From NCBI RefSeq assembly GCF_002531725.1, contig NZ_NWSQ01000001.1, positions 434,001 through 498,000 of the forward strand: a stretch of DNA of 64,000 nt, given 5' to 3'. Numbering within the stretch: the stretch's first letter is position 1; each line of letters begins with the position of its first letter. The position numbers and the translations under genes were made by a program. The stretch comes from Rhizobium sp. L43. GTDB taxonomy: Bacteria > Pseudomonadota > Alphaproteobacteria > Rhizobiales > Rhizobiaceae. This document shows, piece by piece, positions 1-8,695 of the stretch. The notes beneath the pieces were generated by a model. It was not told where the DNA came from and did not search any database. It worked only from the letters and a program-made list of their open reading frames with translations.

Positions 1-483
1 GGAACTGGCGGTGATGCGAAGCCCGAGACGGAAGAGACGGTTCTGCAGCTCGTCGGCAATCATCGACGAATTGCCGCCGGAGCCGAAGGCATAGATCATA
101 TCGGCCTTGGCGATCAGCGCGACGGCGGCTTCGATCGCGGCAAGATCGAGCGACCGGTGCAGCAGAAAGAGCGCGTTCTGCGCCTTGGTGATGATATCCT
201 GGGCGACATCGGCCGGATCGGTGCTTTTCGATTCCGGCTTCAGATACCGCACGCCGATATGGGCGGTCCGGGCAAGCTGCACCTTGAAATCGGAAAAGCT
301 CTCGCAACCCAGCCGCCGGCAAAAGCGGGTGACGGTCGGCGGCGAGACCTTGGCCCGTTCTGCAAGCTCGATGATCGAGGCATTCACCGCAAATTCGAAG
401 TCGTTGACGATGATCTCCGCGATGCGGCTCTCGGAGGGAGAAAGCCGGCTCTTGTCTTCCTGCAATGTCGAAAAGATATCCAA
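1..483 (-). CDS. MurR/RpiR-family transcriptional regulator (3' part outside the window)
   Basis: Reading leftward from a TTG at 483 gives 161 residues with no stop before the edge. An in-frame TAG lies 24 bases upstream and a purine-rich SD-like stretch precedes the TTG, so TTG is the likely start. Residues 1 to about 77 form the RpiR helix-turn-helix domain (SPSESRIAEIIV, then VSPPTVTRFCRRLG). From about residue 130 the SIS sugar-phosphate-binding domain begins (IYAFGSGGNSS). Family members sense phosphosugars or related metabolites. Its neighbours (RidA, M81 peptidase, D-threonine-aldolase-like enzyme, ABC importer) are likely targets. The C-terminal half of SIS is missing only because of the window edge. 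Confidence 0.85.
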   Translation of the reverse strand, partial: MDIFSTLQEDKSRLSPSESRIAEIIVNDFEFAVNASIIELAERAKVSPPTVTRFCRRLGCESFSDFKVQLARTAHIGVRYLKPESKSTDPADVAQDIITKAQNALFLLHRSLDLAAIEAAVALIAKADMIYAFGSGGNSSMIADELQNRLFRLGLRITASS

Positions 484-504
484 ATCCGCTCCCGCCCTTC
501 TTCT

Positions 505-894
505 CTATGCATCCTTCTTCTTATAGGCCACGCAATCGATCTCAACCTTGCAATCGACCATCATCGACGATTGCACACAGGCGCGTGCCGGCGGATGTTC
601 GCCGAAATACTCCTGATAGATCTTGTTGAAGGTCCAGAAGTCGCGCGGATCGTCGAGCCAGACGCCGACGCGCACGACATCCTCGACGCCGTATCCGGCC
701 TCGTCGAGAATCGAAAGAACGTTGGCGATCGTCTTATGGGTCTGGGCGATGATGTTGCCGTCGATGATTTCGCCATCTTCCATCGCAACCTGGCCGGAAA
801 CATAGAGCCATCCGTCGGCTTCGACCGCACGCGCGAAAGGCAGGGCCTTGCCGCCGGCGCCGGTTTGAACAGTGCCATAGCGCTTGATGGACAT
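505..894 (-). CDS. RidA/YjgF/UK114-family protein (129 aa)
   Basis: RidA proteins hydrolyse reactive enamine/imine intermediates released by PLP enzymes or amino-acid oxidases in the cytoplasm. The protein shows the typical chorismate-mutase-like core (GWLYVSGQVA) and the C-terminal signature with the catalytic arginine (PPARACVQ) followed by VEID, so deaminase activity is plausible. The start at 894 (MSIKRYGT) has AAGGAC 8 bases upstream; an upstream extension to 975 is possible but lacks family similarity. It lies 21 bp before the RpiR gene on the same strand, so the two are probably co-transcribed. A PLP-dependent aldolase is encoded divergently nearby, a logical source of enamine substrates. 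Confidence 0.85.
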   Translation of the reverse strand: MSIKRYGTVQTGAGGKALPFARAVEADGWLYVSGQVAMEDGEIIDGNIIAQTHKTIANVLSILDEAGYGVEDVVRVGVWLDDPRDFWTFNKIYQEYFGEHPPARACVQSSMMVDCKVEIDCVAYKKKDA

Positions 895-978
895 GCTGAA
901 GTCCTTGCAAATTATTTTCTTGATAAGTTGACAAGTGACCATAGAAAGCAGAATTTGACCAGTGAAAAACGCCATTTA

Positions 979-992
979 TGAAAAGAATTTCA
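979..992. promoter_or_regulatory. Candidate RpiR-type operator (TGAAA-N4-TTTCA)
   Basis: TGAAAAGAATTTCA is an inverted repeat with 5-bp arms in the 111-bp gap between the divergent ridA-like gene and the gene at 1006. RpiR-family regulators commonly bind GAAA/TTTC-type palindromes (from memory). A similar element, ATGAAA-N5-TTTCAT, occurs at 12976-12992 upstream of the ABC operon. The assignment to the RpiR protein at 1-483 is inference. Confidence 0.35.
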
Positions 993-1005
993 ATCCGGGG
1001 CAGAC

Positions 1006-1488
1006 ATGCGCGATCCTTTCCTGAATCCTTTTCCCACCGACAGCGCCCGATCCGCGATCTGGGAAATGCTCGTTCCGCGCGATATCGATGCCTTTCTGGC
1101 CGCCGACTGGTCGATGGTCGAGCATGATTTCGTTGAAGAGGGCTTCATCGGCATCGATGCTCAGAAGGCCGTCAGCCCCGACAAGTGGCGCCTCGCATTT
1201 CCGACGCGGTCGGCCTATCGCCAGGAATGGCTGAGGCAGGCGGAGGATTTCGCCCAGCAGAGTTTCGCGGAAGATGCGCGCACCGCGATCTTCACCACGA
1301 CGACGCTCGAAGATATCGAGATCGAAGGCGAGACGGCGCTCGTCCGCAAGAAGTTCGACGGCGGCATTACCAAGTCCGACGGCACCCGCGACATCCTGCA
1401 ATGGCAGACGCTCTATTATTGCAGGCTTCACCAAGGACGCTGGAAAATCTCAGGTTTCACCGGCTACCTGCCGAACCCGATGGGTTGA
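1006..1488 (+). CDS. NTF2-like/SnoaL-type hypothetical protein (160 aa)
   Basis: The length, a central run of hydrophobic/acidic strands (IFTTTTLEDIEIEGETALVR) and the C-terminal WKISGFTGYLP are typical of the NTF2-like cone fold (SnoaL-like or DUF4440-like). No catalytic residues can be named. ATG 1006 follows a GGGGCAGAC stretch. It is the first gene of a rightward unit with the M81 peptidase (31 bp downstream) and the PLP enzyme, so it probably belongs to the same pathway, perhaps as an isomerase, cyclase or ligand-binding protein. The family call rests on overall pattern only. Confidence 0.55.
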   Translation: MRDPFLNPFPTDSARSAIWEMLVPRDIDAFLAADWSMVEHDFVEEGFIGIDAQKAVSPDKWRLAFPTRSAYRQEWLRQAEDFAQQSFAEDARTAIFTTTTLEDIEIEGETALVRKKFDGGITKSDGTRDILQWQTLYYCRLHQGRWKISGFTGYLPNPMG

Positions 1489-1518
1489 GGCGGGGCCGAC
1501 AACACGAAGGCCACTTTC

Positions 1519-2994
1519 TTGCGCATTTTCACCGCAGCACTGGCGACCGAGACCAACACGTTTTCCCCGATCTGCGTGGATCGCCGCGCATTCGAAGCCT
1601 CGCTTTATGCCCCGCCCGGCCAGCATCCGGAAACGCCGACGCTCTGCACCGCGCCGATCACCGTCGGCAGGCGCGTCGCCCGGGAAAAAGGCTGGGAGCT
1701 GATCGAGGGAACCGCCACCTGGGCAGACCCCGCCGGCCTCGTCAACCGGGCGACCTACGAGGAACTGCGTGACGAAATCCTCGGCCAGCTCAGCGCGGCA
1801 ATGCCGGTCGACGCCGTCGTCATGGGTCTGCACGGCGCTATGGTGGCCGCCGGATACGAGGATACGGAAGGCGATCTTCTCCAGCGCATGCGGGCGATCG
1901 TCGGGCCTGACGTGCTCATCTGCGCCGAGCTCGACCCGCACAGCCACCTCACCGCAAAACGCGTCGCGGCCCTCAATTTCGCCGTCTATTTCAAGGAGTT
2001 TCCGCATACGGATTTCGTCGATCGTGCCGAGGATCTCTGGCGCATCGCCGTCGACACGCTCGAAGGCCGGGTCAAGCCTGCCATATCGGTGTTCGATTGC
2101 CGGATGATCGACGTCTTCCCGACATCACGCGAGCCGATGCGCTCCTTCGTCGACAAGATCATGCGGATCGAGAAGGACGATCCGGATATTCTGTCGATTT
2201 CGGTGATCCACGGCTTCATGGTCGGCGACGTTCCCGAAATGGGAACGAAACTGCTTGTCGTGACCGACGACAAGCCGGAAAAGGGCGCGGCTCTGGCGCG
2301 CGAACTCGGCCTCGAACTGTTTTCCAAGCGCGGCACTTTCATGGTGCCGCAGATCGACGAGAAGGAAGCCGTGTCGCGGGCGATGGCCGCCACCGCATGG
2401 CCTGTCGTCATTGCCGATGTCTGGGACAATCCGGGCGGCGGCACGGCAGGGGATGCGACCGTCATCCTCGCAGAACTCCTGGCCCGCGGCGTCACCAGTG
2501 CCGCAATCGGCACCATCTGGGATCCGGTCGCCGTGCAGATCTGTTTTGCGGCGGGCGAGGGGGCTGATATTCCGCTGCGCTTCGGCGCCAAGTCGGCGCC
2601 CGGCACCGGCAATCCGATCGACGGCACCGTGAAGATTGTCAGGCTGGTGAAAAATGCCGAGATGCAATTCGGCGAGAGCCTGGCGCCCTTCGGCGATGCC
2701 GCTCATATCGTGCTTGACGGCATCGACATCATCCTCAATTCGACCCGTGCCCAAAGCTTCGATCCCAGCCTGTTTTCGGTGATGGGCATCGATCCCACCA
2801 AGCAGAAGATCCTGGTGATCAAATCCACCAACCACTTCTTCGCCTCCTTCTCGAAGATTGCCGCCGAGATCCTTTACTGCTCCGCCGGAACGCCCTATCC
2901 CAATAATCCGGCGACGACACCCTATCGGCGAGCGCCGAAGACGATCTGGCCGATCGTCGCCGATCCACACGGGCTACAACGCGGAGCCGCTTAG
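1519..2994 (+). CDS. M81-family metallopeptidase, MlrC-like (491 aa)
   Basis: M81 (DUF1485) enzymes include microcystinase C (MlrC), which cleaves linear peptides made from microcystin. The N-terminus carries the hallmark ATETNTFSP (E11). Likely zinc ligands are D139 and H141 in ELDPHSHLT and H163 in FPHTDF; the spacing (2, then 22) equals that of D167/H169/H191 recalled for MlrC. The middle has the conserved DNPGGGTAGD. The start is TTG at 1519. The stop at 2994 directly abuts the ATG at 2995, so the next gene is translationally coupled. Substrate unknown; the partner enzyme suggests a peptide or amide containing a D-beta-hydroxy amino acid. Confidence 0.85.
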   Translation: MRIFTAALATETNTFSPICVDRRAFEASLYAPPGQHPETPTLCTAPITVGRRVAREKGWELIEGTATWADPAGLVNRATYEELRDEILGQLSAAMPVDAVVMGLHGAMVAAGYEDTEGDLLQRMRAIVGPDVLICAELDPHSHLTAKRVAALNFAVYFKEFPHTDFVDRAEDLWRIAVDTLEGRVKPAISVFDCRMIDVFPTSREPMRSFVDKIMRIEKDDPDILSISVIHGFMVGDVPEMGTKLLVVTDDKPEKGAALARELGLELFSKRGTFMVPQIDEKEAVSRAMAATAWPVVIADVWDNPGGGTAGDATVILAELLARGVTSAAIGTIWDPVAVQICFAAGEGADIPLRFGAKSAPGTGNPIDGTVKIVRLVKNAEMQFGESLAPFGDAAHIVLDGIDIILNSTRAQSFDPSLFSVMGIDPTKQKILVIKSTNHFFASFSKIAAEILYCSAGTPYPNNPATTPYRRAPKTIWPIVADPHGLQRGAA

Positions 2995-4095
2995 ATGCAT
3001 GATGCCAGCTTTGCCGTCGTCGCCAAGGCAGGCGACAGGATCGCCGATCTCTCGACGCCGCGTCCGGTCATCGACGAAGACCGGCTGGCGGCAAACATCG
3101 CCCGCGTTCAATCCTATATGGATCGGCACGGGCTGAACTTCCGCCCGCATATCAAGACGCACAAGATCCCGGCCCTCGCCGTCGCGCAGATCGCCGCCGG
3201 CGCCAAGGGCATCAACTGCCAGAAGGTGACGGAAGCAGAGGTCTTCGCCGCAGCCGGCTTCGGCGACATCCTGATCACCTTCAACATCCTCGGACAGCAG
3301 AAGCTCGAACGCCTGGCCAGGTTGAACGAGAAAATTTCGGCCCTCAAGGTCGTCGCCGACAGCGAGGTGACGGTCGATGGGCTGGCAGCGCATTTCTCCG
3401 GCCACAAGCCGCTGACCGTGCTTGTGGAATGCGATACCGGCGGCGGGCGCTGCGGCGTGCAGACACCGGACGATGCCGCCTCGCTCGCCAAGCGCATCGC
3501 CGCTGCCGACGGCCTGACCTTCGGCGGCATCGTGACCTATCCGAAGCCGCAATCGGCCGCCGCCGTCGAAGCCTTCATCGCTGAAACGCTGGCACGACTG
3601 AAAGCCGAAGGCATAAGCTGCCCGATCGTCAGCAATGGCGGAACGCCAAGCCTGTTCGAGGCGCATCTCGTCACCTCGGCCACGGAACACCGCGCCGGCA
3701 CCTATATCTACAACGACCGCCAGATGCTGCGCATGGGCCATTGCACCGAGGAGGATTGCGCCATGCATGTGTTGGCAACCGTCGTCTCACGGCCAACCGC
3801 CGACCGCGCCGTCATCGATGCCGGCTCGAAGGCGCTGACCTCGGATCTTCAAGGCTTCAGCGATTACGGCCTGATCGTCGGTTATCCCCAGGCGCGGATC
3901 AGCACCCTCTCGGAAGAACACGGCGTCATCGATCTCTCGAACTGCACCGGCCCCCGGCCGCAGATCGGCGAGAAACTCTTCATCATCCCGAACCACACCT
4001 GCGTGGTATCAAACCTGTTCGATACGATGGTTTTCCATCGGGGCGGCATCGTCACCCGCGTGGAGGATGTCGCGGCCCGCGGTCTCGTCTGGTAG
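2995..4095 (+). CDS. D-threonine aldolase / D-serine dehydratase-like PLP enzyme (366 aa)
   Basis: This is a fold-type III PLP protein. The N-terminal alanine-racemase-like barrel has the PLP lysine K54 in RPHIKTHK. The C-terminal domain carries the metal pair H334 and C336 (PNHTC) that distinguishes D-threonine aldolases and eukaryotic-type D-serine dehydratases. Such enzymes split D-beta-hydroxy-alpha-amino acids into glycine plus aldehyde, or deaminate D-serine to pyruvate and ammonia through an enamine. Full-length for the family. The start directly abuts the M81 peptidase stop. The RidA protein at 505-894 could clear enamine by-products. Exact substrate cannot be read from sequence. Confidence 0.85.
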   Translation: MHDASFAVVAKAGDRIADLSTPRPVIDEDRLAANIARVQSYMDRHGLNFRPHIKTHKIPALAVAQIAAGAKGINCQKVTEAEVFAAAGFGDILITFNILGQQKLERLARLNEKISALKVVADSEVTVDGLAAHFSGHKPLTVLVECDTGGGRCGVQTPDDAASLAKRIAAADGLTFGGIVTYPKPQSAAAVEAFIAETLARLKAEGISCPIVSNGGTPSLFEAHLVTSATEHRAGTYIYNDRQMLRMGHCTEEDCAMHVLATVVSRPTADRAVIDAGSKALTSDLQGFSDYGLIVGYPQARISTLSEEHGVIDLSNCTGPRPQIGEKLFIIPNHTCVVSNLFDTMVFHRGGIVTRVEDVAARGLVW

Positions 4096-4121
4096 CGGTC
4101 GGTTCCGGTTGAGGGCGAGCT

Positions 4122-4162
4122 GCGTCCCTACGAATGCTGTCTCGATCCGCCTGTAGGGACGC
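4122..4162. repeat. Perfect 10-bp inverted repeat (GCGTCCCTAC/GTAGGGACGC)
   Basis: Arms at 4122-4131 and 4153-4162 are perfect complements around a 21-base spacer, 26 bp after the PLP-enzyme stop and about 70 bp before the AT-rich gene at 4232. There is no T-run, so it is a weak terminator candidate at best. It could equally be an operator or a boundary of the inserted gene; no copy was seen after 7369. Confidence 0.5.
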
Positions 4163-4231
4163 GTGGGCTTGCGTTACTACCTGAGCGGGCTATTAGTGGC
4201 AGAGAGCAAGTATCATCGTCAGTAGAGAATC

Positions 4232-7200
4232 ATGAACGCAGCAAATTCACGCATTGGCCGCCGCCGCTTCGATATCGCCGTAGTGATTCCACTGGAAGAA
4301 GAGTGTCAGGAGTTCATCAACGTATTCGAGCTTCAAGACGATTTTTCGACCGAGATTTTGTTTCGGTCGTCAGTCGTTTCGCCCTGCGAGGACCTATCGA
4401 TAATAATCATCAAGCAGGAGGGCATGGGGCGAACCCATGCTGGCAATGCACTGTCTTCCCTTCTGGCTGACTTCGATATTGGCCTGGCGATCTGCTTGGG
4501 GATTGCCGGTTCACTCAGCGATGATTTGCAGTTGGGCGACGTCTGCTACAGCACTCAGGTGTTTGACGTTTTGGATAACGCCAAGGCGAGTGATATCGAG
4601 AAAGGCAAACTGGACCTTGAATTCTCTCCCACTCATTTTCGGACAGATCGAGCGCTGGTTGCCGCACTCAATTTCATAAGGATGAAGAAGGACCTTCGTC
4701 CGCTATACAAAGACTGGCAAACTGAGCGGGGTGGTTTTGCAAAGACGTTGGTTCCAGGAGATGTTCCAGGCAGAAATGGTCGGCGAGAAGTTTTAACCGA
4801 ACCGAAGGCGATGGAAGGTACGGTTGCGTGCGCTTCCGTTACCAAGAGTGCCGAATACAACAAGAAGCTCAAGGAAATCGACAGGAAGGTTCTAGCGGTA
4901 GAGACAGAAAGTGGTTCGATATATGAAAGAGCCACGGCAAGATCGATTCCTGCGTTGACGATCCGTGGTATTTCTGATCACGCCGACGCCTCCAAGAATG
5001 AACTGGAGTCCATGTCTGCAGGGGCTGTGCGGCAGATCGCGGCATCAAACGCGGCGCACTTTTTGAAACTCCAGCTCTCCAACTCGGAATTCATCAACTA
5101 TGTAAAGCGCAGCAGGGGTTCCGCTGATCTAACAATAGCAGACCAAGCTGCTCGGCCAACTACGACACGGCCTCTGACAGAAGCCTTTGAAGAAGCGGAA
5201 AAGGTCATTCGTTCGAAGCTGAAGGAATTGTGTCCTGAATACCAATTGCAGCAAAAAGGCTACCGCCTTCCTGTGCCACGCGTCCGGAAGATTGAAAGCC
5301 AGCAGCATATTGACGATAGTGAAGATGACAAACCGCAGGACATAGCGGACGTATTGCTAACGAATGATACGCTGGTTCTTACTCTGCCCGCAACTTATCC
5401 TGATGATAGCATCCCTTGGGTAATTGCAGATCATCTATTGGCAAATGGTCTCGGCACTTCGCAGGTCATGCCGACAGTCGTTGATGGCGATGCTGTAACA
5501 CCCCCAAAGAACACTTTATCTCACCTTGCGTCCATCAAAGTTGACGATCTTGTCGCTGACGAATCCGGAATCCAAATTGTTTATATATTAGACGGCATTC
5601 CGACAGCCTCCAAATCAAGGATGGCATTTCTTCGGGAGGAGATTAAATCGAAATCGGGCGCAAAATTTATATATATAAGTCGCGACGAGACTCAGATTGT
5701 TGAGCTGACAGAGTTTTCCAATGAGCAGTCTGCGGACCTATATCGACTATGCTCTATTTCATTTCACGATATAGCGCTTTTTCTGCAAAAGAATTTTTCG
5801 ATGTCGCCATCAGAAGCTGAAGTGGTCGCTTATCGATTGAGCAGAACCTTCGATCAATTCGAGTTAGCTGCCCACCCAAGCTATTTTGCAGGAATACCCA
5901 AGGAGACGCTGTCCGCGCTTCTGCAGGCCAATCGGCGCTCCGAACTGATTCAGCTTGCCGTTGACGGCTTTCTGACATTCGTGGTTGCCGATGACAAATC
6001 GGACATAGCACTAAGTCGAACGACCCGGTCTCGTTTCCTTCGCAACCTCGTAGTCGAGCTTAAAGTCGAACGAAGGACATTCTCGCAAGCTCAATTGGTC
6101 GAGTATACAGAGACGTTTTCCAAGCTTTACGATTTTGCGATTGATCCATTAAGGTTCATTCAGGCGTTTGTTGATAAAGGAATAATTCACTTCGACAATC
6201 TCGGATATGTTAGATTTTCTCTGCCATTTGTCGAAAACTATCTTCTAGCAAGCGAGTTAAGCCTGAAAAATGAACTCGCAGGTAGATATTATGATTTTAA
6301 GGCGTCCGATTTTGACTTTCAATCGTTCGATTTATACTGCGAAATCGGGGCATCAGACGACCTCGTTCGTACTTATTTGGGGTTGATGGACGACCTCCTT
6401 GCTCAATTCAAACTGGACGACGATGATAATCACCTTCTCCTGTCGGACAAGATTCATTCTGTCATGCTCGGATCGCAGGACCGCCTGCATATGCTGCAGA
6501 AGAAGATTCAACAGGCACAGGCGGCAGTAAAAGCCAACCGGGGGGACATAAAGGCAAAGCAACGAATCCTCGATATCGCGGATTACGTTAAAGAAAAAGT
6601 AGCCGAGGAAGGTCGCCTTGAAGACGAGCAAAGATCGAGCGACGCAAACGAGATAGATCAACAGGACTTGCAGAACCTGGACAGTTTGCAATACGCGCTC
6701 GGCGTTTGGGCGCTCGGGGTAATGATCCTGGGGTCCGGAGCAGAACATCTTACCGGGGATACGAAGCAAAGAATAGCAACCGGAATTGTTCAATTGGGAA
6801 GCGCTCTGATCCATCACTGGACACAAACCAGAGTAGCTATAGATTACGAAAAAGCTAAACGAGAACTAACGACCCCAGAAAATGTGCTGAAATTCTTTCA
6901 AGCGAACGGAAAACATACAGAGGATATCGATGAGGCTAAAAAATTCATCGAGATGATGGTGGATGTTGTTGAGTTTTACATGCTTGCTCAACCGCTCCGC
7001 CGAACTATGGGCTATCTCTGCGAACAAGCTCGGCAGAAGGTCCTAGCGGAAAGTGTGGCAAAGCCTTCCTTCAAAGAGCCGATGGAAAAAATCCTACATA
7101 GCGCTTGGCTCACCGACATCGAAAGCGGTCGCGGCAAAGACGCGCTTCACCGTGCAATCAGAGACCTCCCACCAGCAAAGTTTCTGCGCGTGAACTTGGC

Positions 7201-7369
7201 ATCTCACTTCCTGACCCGTGTTCACTGGAACCACTGGCGTAAAGATGACCGTTTGGTCCTGCTTGATATGGCCGAGGAGGCGCTGAAGCCCCTTTCCCTC
7301 AATTTCAAAAAAGGTGAACTCATGCGAGCTATTGAAAAGGATAACAAAAAAAGCGAAGGCGACGAATAG
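4232..7369 (+). CDS. PNP/UDP-phosphorylase domain fused to a degenerate NACHT/STAND-like protein (1045 aa), candidate defence protein
   Basis: Residues 13-285 are a nucleoside phosphorylase/nucleosidase domain: FDIAVVIPLEEE, GMGRTHAGN, CLGIAGSL, LGDVCYS, AVETESGS and IRGISDHADASK (likely general acid D249). Residues about 370-680 resemble a STAND/NACHT module: a Walker-B-like strand IQIVYILDG (448-455), a sensor-like KFIYISRDE, and a winged-helix end YVRFSLPFVENYLLASELS. The expected P-loop is absent; the equivalent stretch reads LTLPATYPDDSIPW (383-396). Residues 740-800 look like a charged coiled coil, and the rest is an alpha-helical region of unknown kind. PNP domains act as ATP- or nucleotide-destroying effectors in some antiphage systems (established), so a single-gene defence role is inferred. 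The gene stands alone, is AT-richer than its neighbours and has a weak SD. Confidence 0.6.
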   Translation: MNAANSRIGRRRFDIAVVIPLEEECQEFINVFELQDDFSTEILFRSSVVSPCEDLSIIIIKQEGMGRTHAGNALSSLLADFDIGLAICLGIAGSLSDDLQLGDVCYSTQVFDVLDNAKASDIEKGKLDLEFSPTHFRTDRALVAALNFIRMKKDLRPLYKDWQTERGGFAKTLVPGDVPGRNGRREVLTEPKAMEGTVACASVTKSAEYNKKLKEIDRKVLAVETESGSIYERATARSIPALTIRGISDHADASKNELESMSAGAVRQIAASNAAHFLKLQLSNSEFINYVKRSRGSADLTIADQAARPTTTRPLTEAFEEAEKVIRSKLKELCPEYQLQQKGYRLPVPRVRKIESQQHIDDSEDDKPQDIADVLLTNDTLVLTLPATYPDDSIPWVIADHLLANGLGTSQVMPTVVDGDAVTPPKNTLSHLASIKVDDLVADESGIQIVYILDGIPTASKSRMAFLREEIKSKSGAKFIYISRDETQIVELTEFSNEQSADLYRLCSISFHDIALFLQKNFSMSPSEAEVVAYRLSRTFDQFELAAHPSYFAGIPKETLSALLQANRRSELIQLAVDGFLTFVVADDKSDIALSRTTRSRFLRNLVVELKVERRTFSQAQLVEYTETFSKLYDFAIDPLRFIQAFVDKGIIHFDNLGYVRFSLPFVENYLLASELSLKNELAGRYYDFKASDFDFQSFDLYCEIGASDDLVRTYLGLMDDLLAQFKLDDDDNHLLLSDKIHSVMLGSQDRLHMLQKKIQQAQAAVKANRGDIKAKQRILDIADYVKEKVAEEGRLEDEQRSSDANEIDQQDLQNLDSLQYALGVWALGVMILGSGAEHLTGDTKQRIATGIVQLGSALIHHWTQTRVAIDYEKAKRELTTPENVLKFFQANGKHTEDIDEAKKFIEMMVDVVEFYMLAQPLRRTMGYLCEQARQKVLAESVAKPSFKEPMEKILHSAWLTDIESGRGKDALHRAIRDLPPAKFLRVNLASHFLTRVHWNHWRKDDRLVLLDMAEEALKPLSLNFKKGELMRAIEKDNKKSEGDE

Positions 7370-7464
7370 CGACTAACGGCCAGGAACTGCTTAGGGCATA
7401 CTTTTGCGAACATTGCTTGTTGCGACGATTTCGCGTCCGCAAGCCTCTGGAAAGGCAAGTCGCT

Positions 7465-8598
7465 TCAAGCCGCCGTCGGATTGATCACGTTCATATCGAT
7501 TTCGGTCAGTTCCACCCGCCGCTCGAAGGCGATGCCGGCCTCGTCGAAGAGGTGGCAGTCCTTGGCATTGATGCCGGTCGAAACAGGCGCATCCGCGCGG
7601 ATGCCGACGCTGCCGGGCAGCATGGCGCAGAAATTCTCGCCCTCTCCGTTGAGCGAGGCGTAAGCGACCGTATTGGCCCCGAGGCGCTCGATGACCGTCG
7701 GCGTCACGGTAAAGACGATATCGCCGCCGCCGAGCTGGATATGCTCCGGCCGGATGCCGAGCGTCAAAGCCTTGCCGCTCATGCCATCGCGCGGCGTCAC
7801 CGGCAGAACGGCCGTCTGGCCTTGATACTCCACTTCGACGCCGCTGACGCTGACGCTTTTGCAGGTCACGGGGAGGAAATTCATTTTCGGATTGCCGATA
7901 AAGCCGGCGACGAACTGGTTTGCCGGCTTGTGATAAAGCTCCAGCGGCGCGCCGGTCTGGGAGATATCGCCGGCGTCGAGCACGACGATGCGGTCGGCCA
8001 TGGTCATCGCCTCGACTTGGTCGTGCGTCACATAGATCATCGTCGCCTTCAACGCCCGGTGCAGCTTGGCAAGCTCGATGCGCATGTCGGCACGCAGTGC
8101 CGCGTCGAGATTGGACAGCGGCTCGTCGAACAGAAAAATCTTCGGTTCGCGCACGATGGCGCGGCCGATCGCGACGCGCTGGCGCTGGCCGCCGGACAGC
8201 ATGCCGGGTTTCTGCTGCAGCCGCTGTTCGAGGTGAAGGATGCGGGCGGCATTTTCCACCTTGGCCTTGAGCTTTTGCTCCTCCATCTTTTCGACGCGAA
8301 GCGGGAAAGCGATGTTTTCGAAGACGGTCATGTGTGGGTAGAGCGCATAGGACTGGAACACCATGGCGATGCCGCGCTTGACCGGCGGCAGGTCGTTGAC
8401 CCTGATGCCATCGATGACGATGTCGCCCGCGCTGGTCGCGTCGAGACCGGCGATCATCCGCAAGAGCGTGGACTTGCCGCAGCCGGACGGGCCGACGAAG
8501 ACGACGAACTCGCCATTCCCGACTTCGAGCTGCACGCCCTTCAGAACTTCGTAGTCGCCATAGAATTTCTGAACTTTGTTGAGAAGAAGCTGTCCCAA
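7465..8598 (-). CDS. Sugar ABC transporter ATP-binding protein, UgpC/MsmK type (377 aa)
   Basis: Energises the importer encoded by the next three genes. Walker A GPSGCGKS is at residues 36-43, the signature is [14 protein letters not shown], Walker B is [12 protein letters not shown] and the switch histidine is in YVTHDQVEA. The C-terminal third is the regulatory TOBE/OB region typical of MalK-like ATPases. I prefer a TTG start at 8598 (product begins [14 protein letters not shown]) because GGAGAC sits 6 bases upstream and family similarity begins there; an ATG at 8643 has no SD. It is the last gene of the leftward operon 12882-7465 and converges on the PNP gene. Confidence 0.9.
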   Translation of the reverse strand: MGQLLLNKVQKFYGDYEVLKGVQLEVGNGEFVVFVGPSGCGKSTLLRMIAGLDATSAGDIVIDGIRVNDLPPVKRGIAMVFQSYALYPHMTVFENIAFPLRVEKMEEQKLKAKVENAARILHLEQRLQQKPGMLSGGQRQRVAIGRAIVREPKIFLFDEPLSNLDAALRADMRIELAKLHRALKATMIYVTHDQVEAMTMADRIVVLDAGDISQTGAPLELYHKPANQFVAGFIGNPKMNFLPVTCKSVSVSGVEVEYQGQTAVLPVTPRDGMSGKALTLGIRPEHIQLGGGDIVFTVTPTVIERLGANTVAYASLNGEGENFCAMLPGSVGIRADAPVSTGINAKDCHLFDEAGIAFERRVELTEIDMNVINPTAA

Positions 8599-8695
8599 AA
8601 ATCTGTCTCCGCCGGCGGCCTTCGTCGCACATTCGATCGTCATAAGGGGAGGGCCGCGGCCATCCCGCCGCGGCCCGAAGAAGCCTCAAGAGCGC

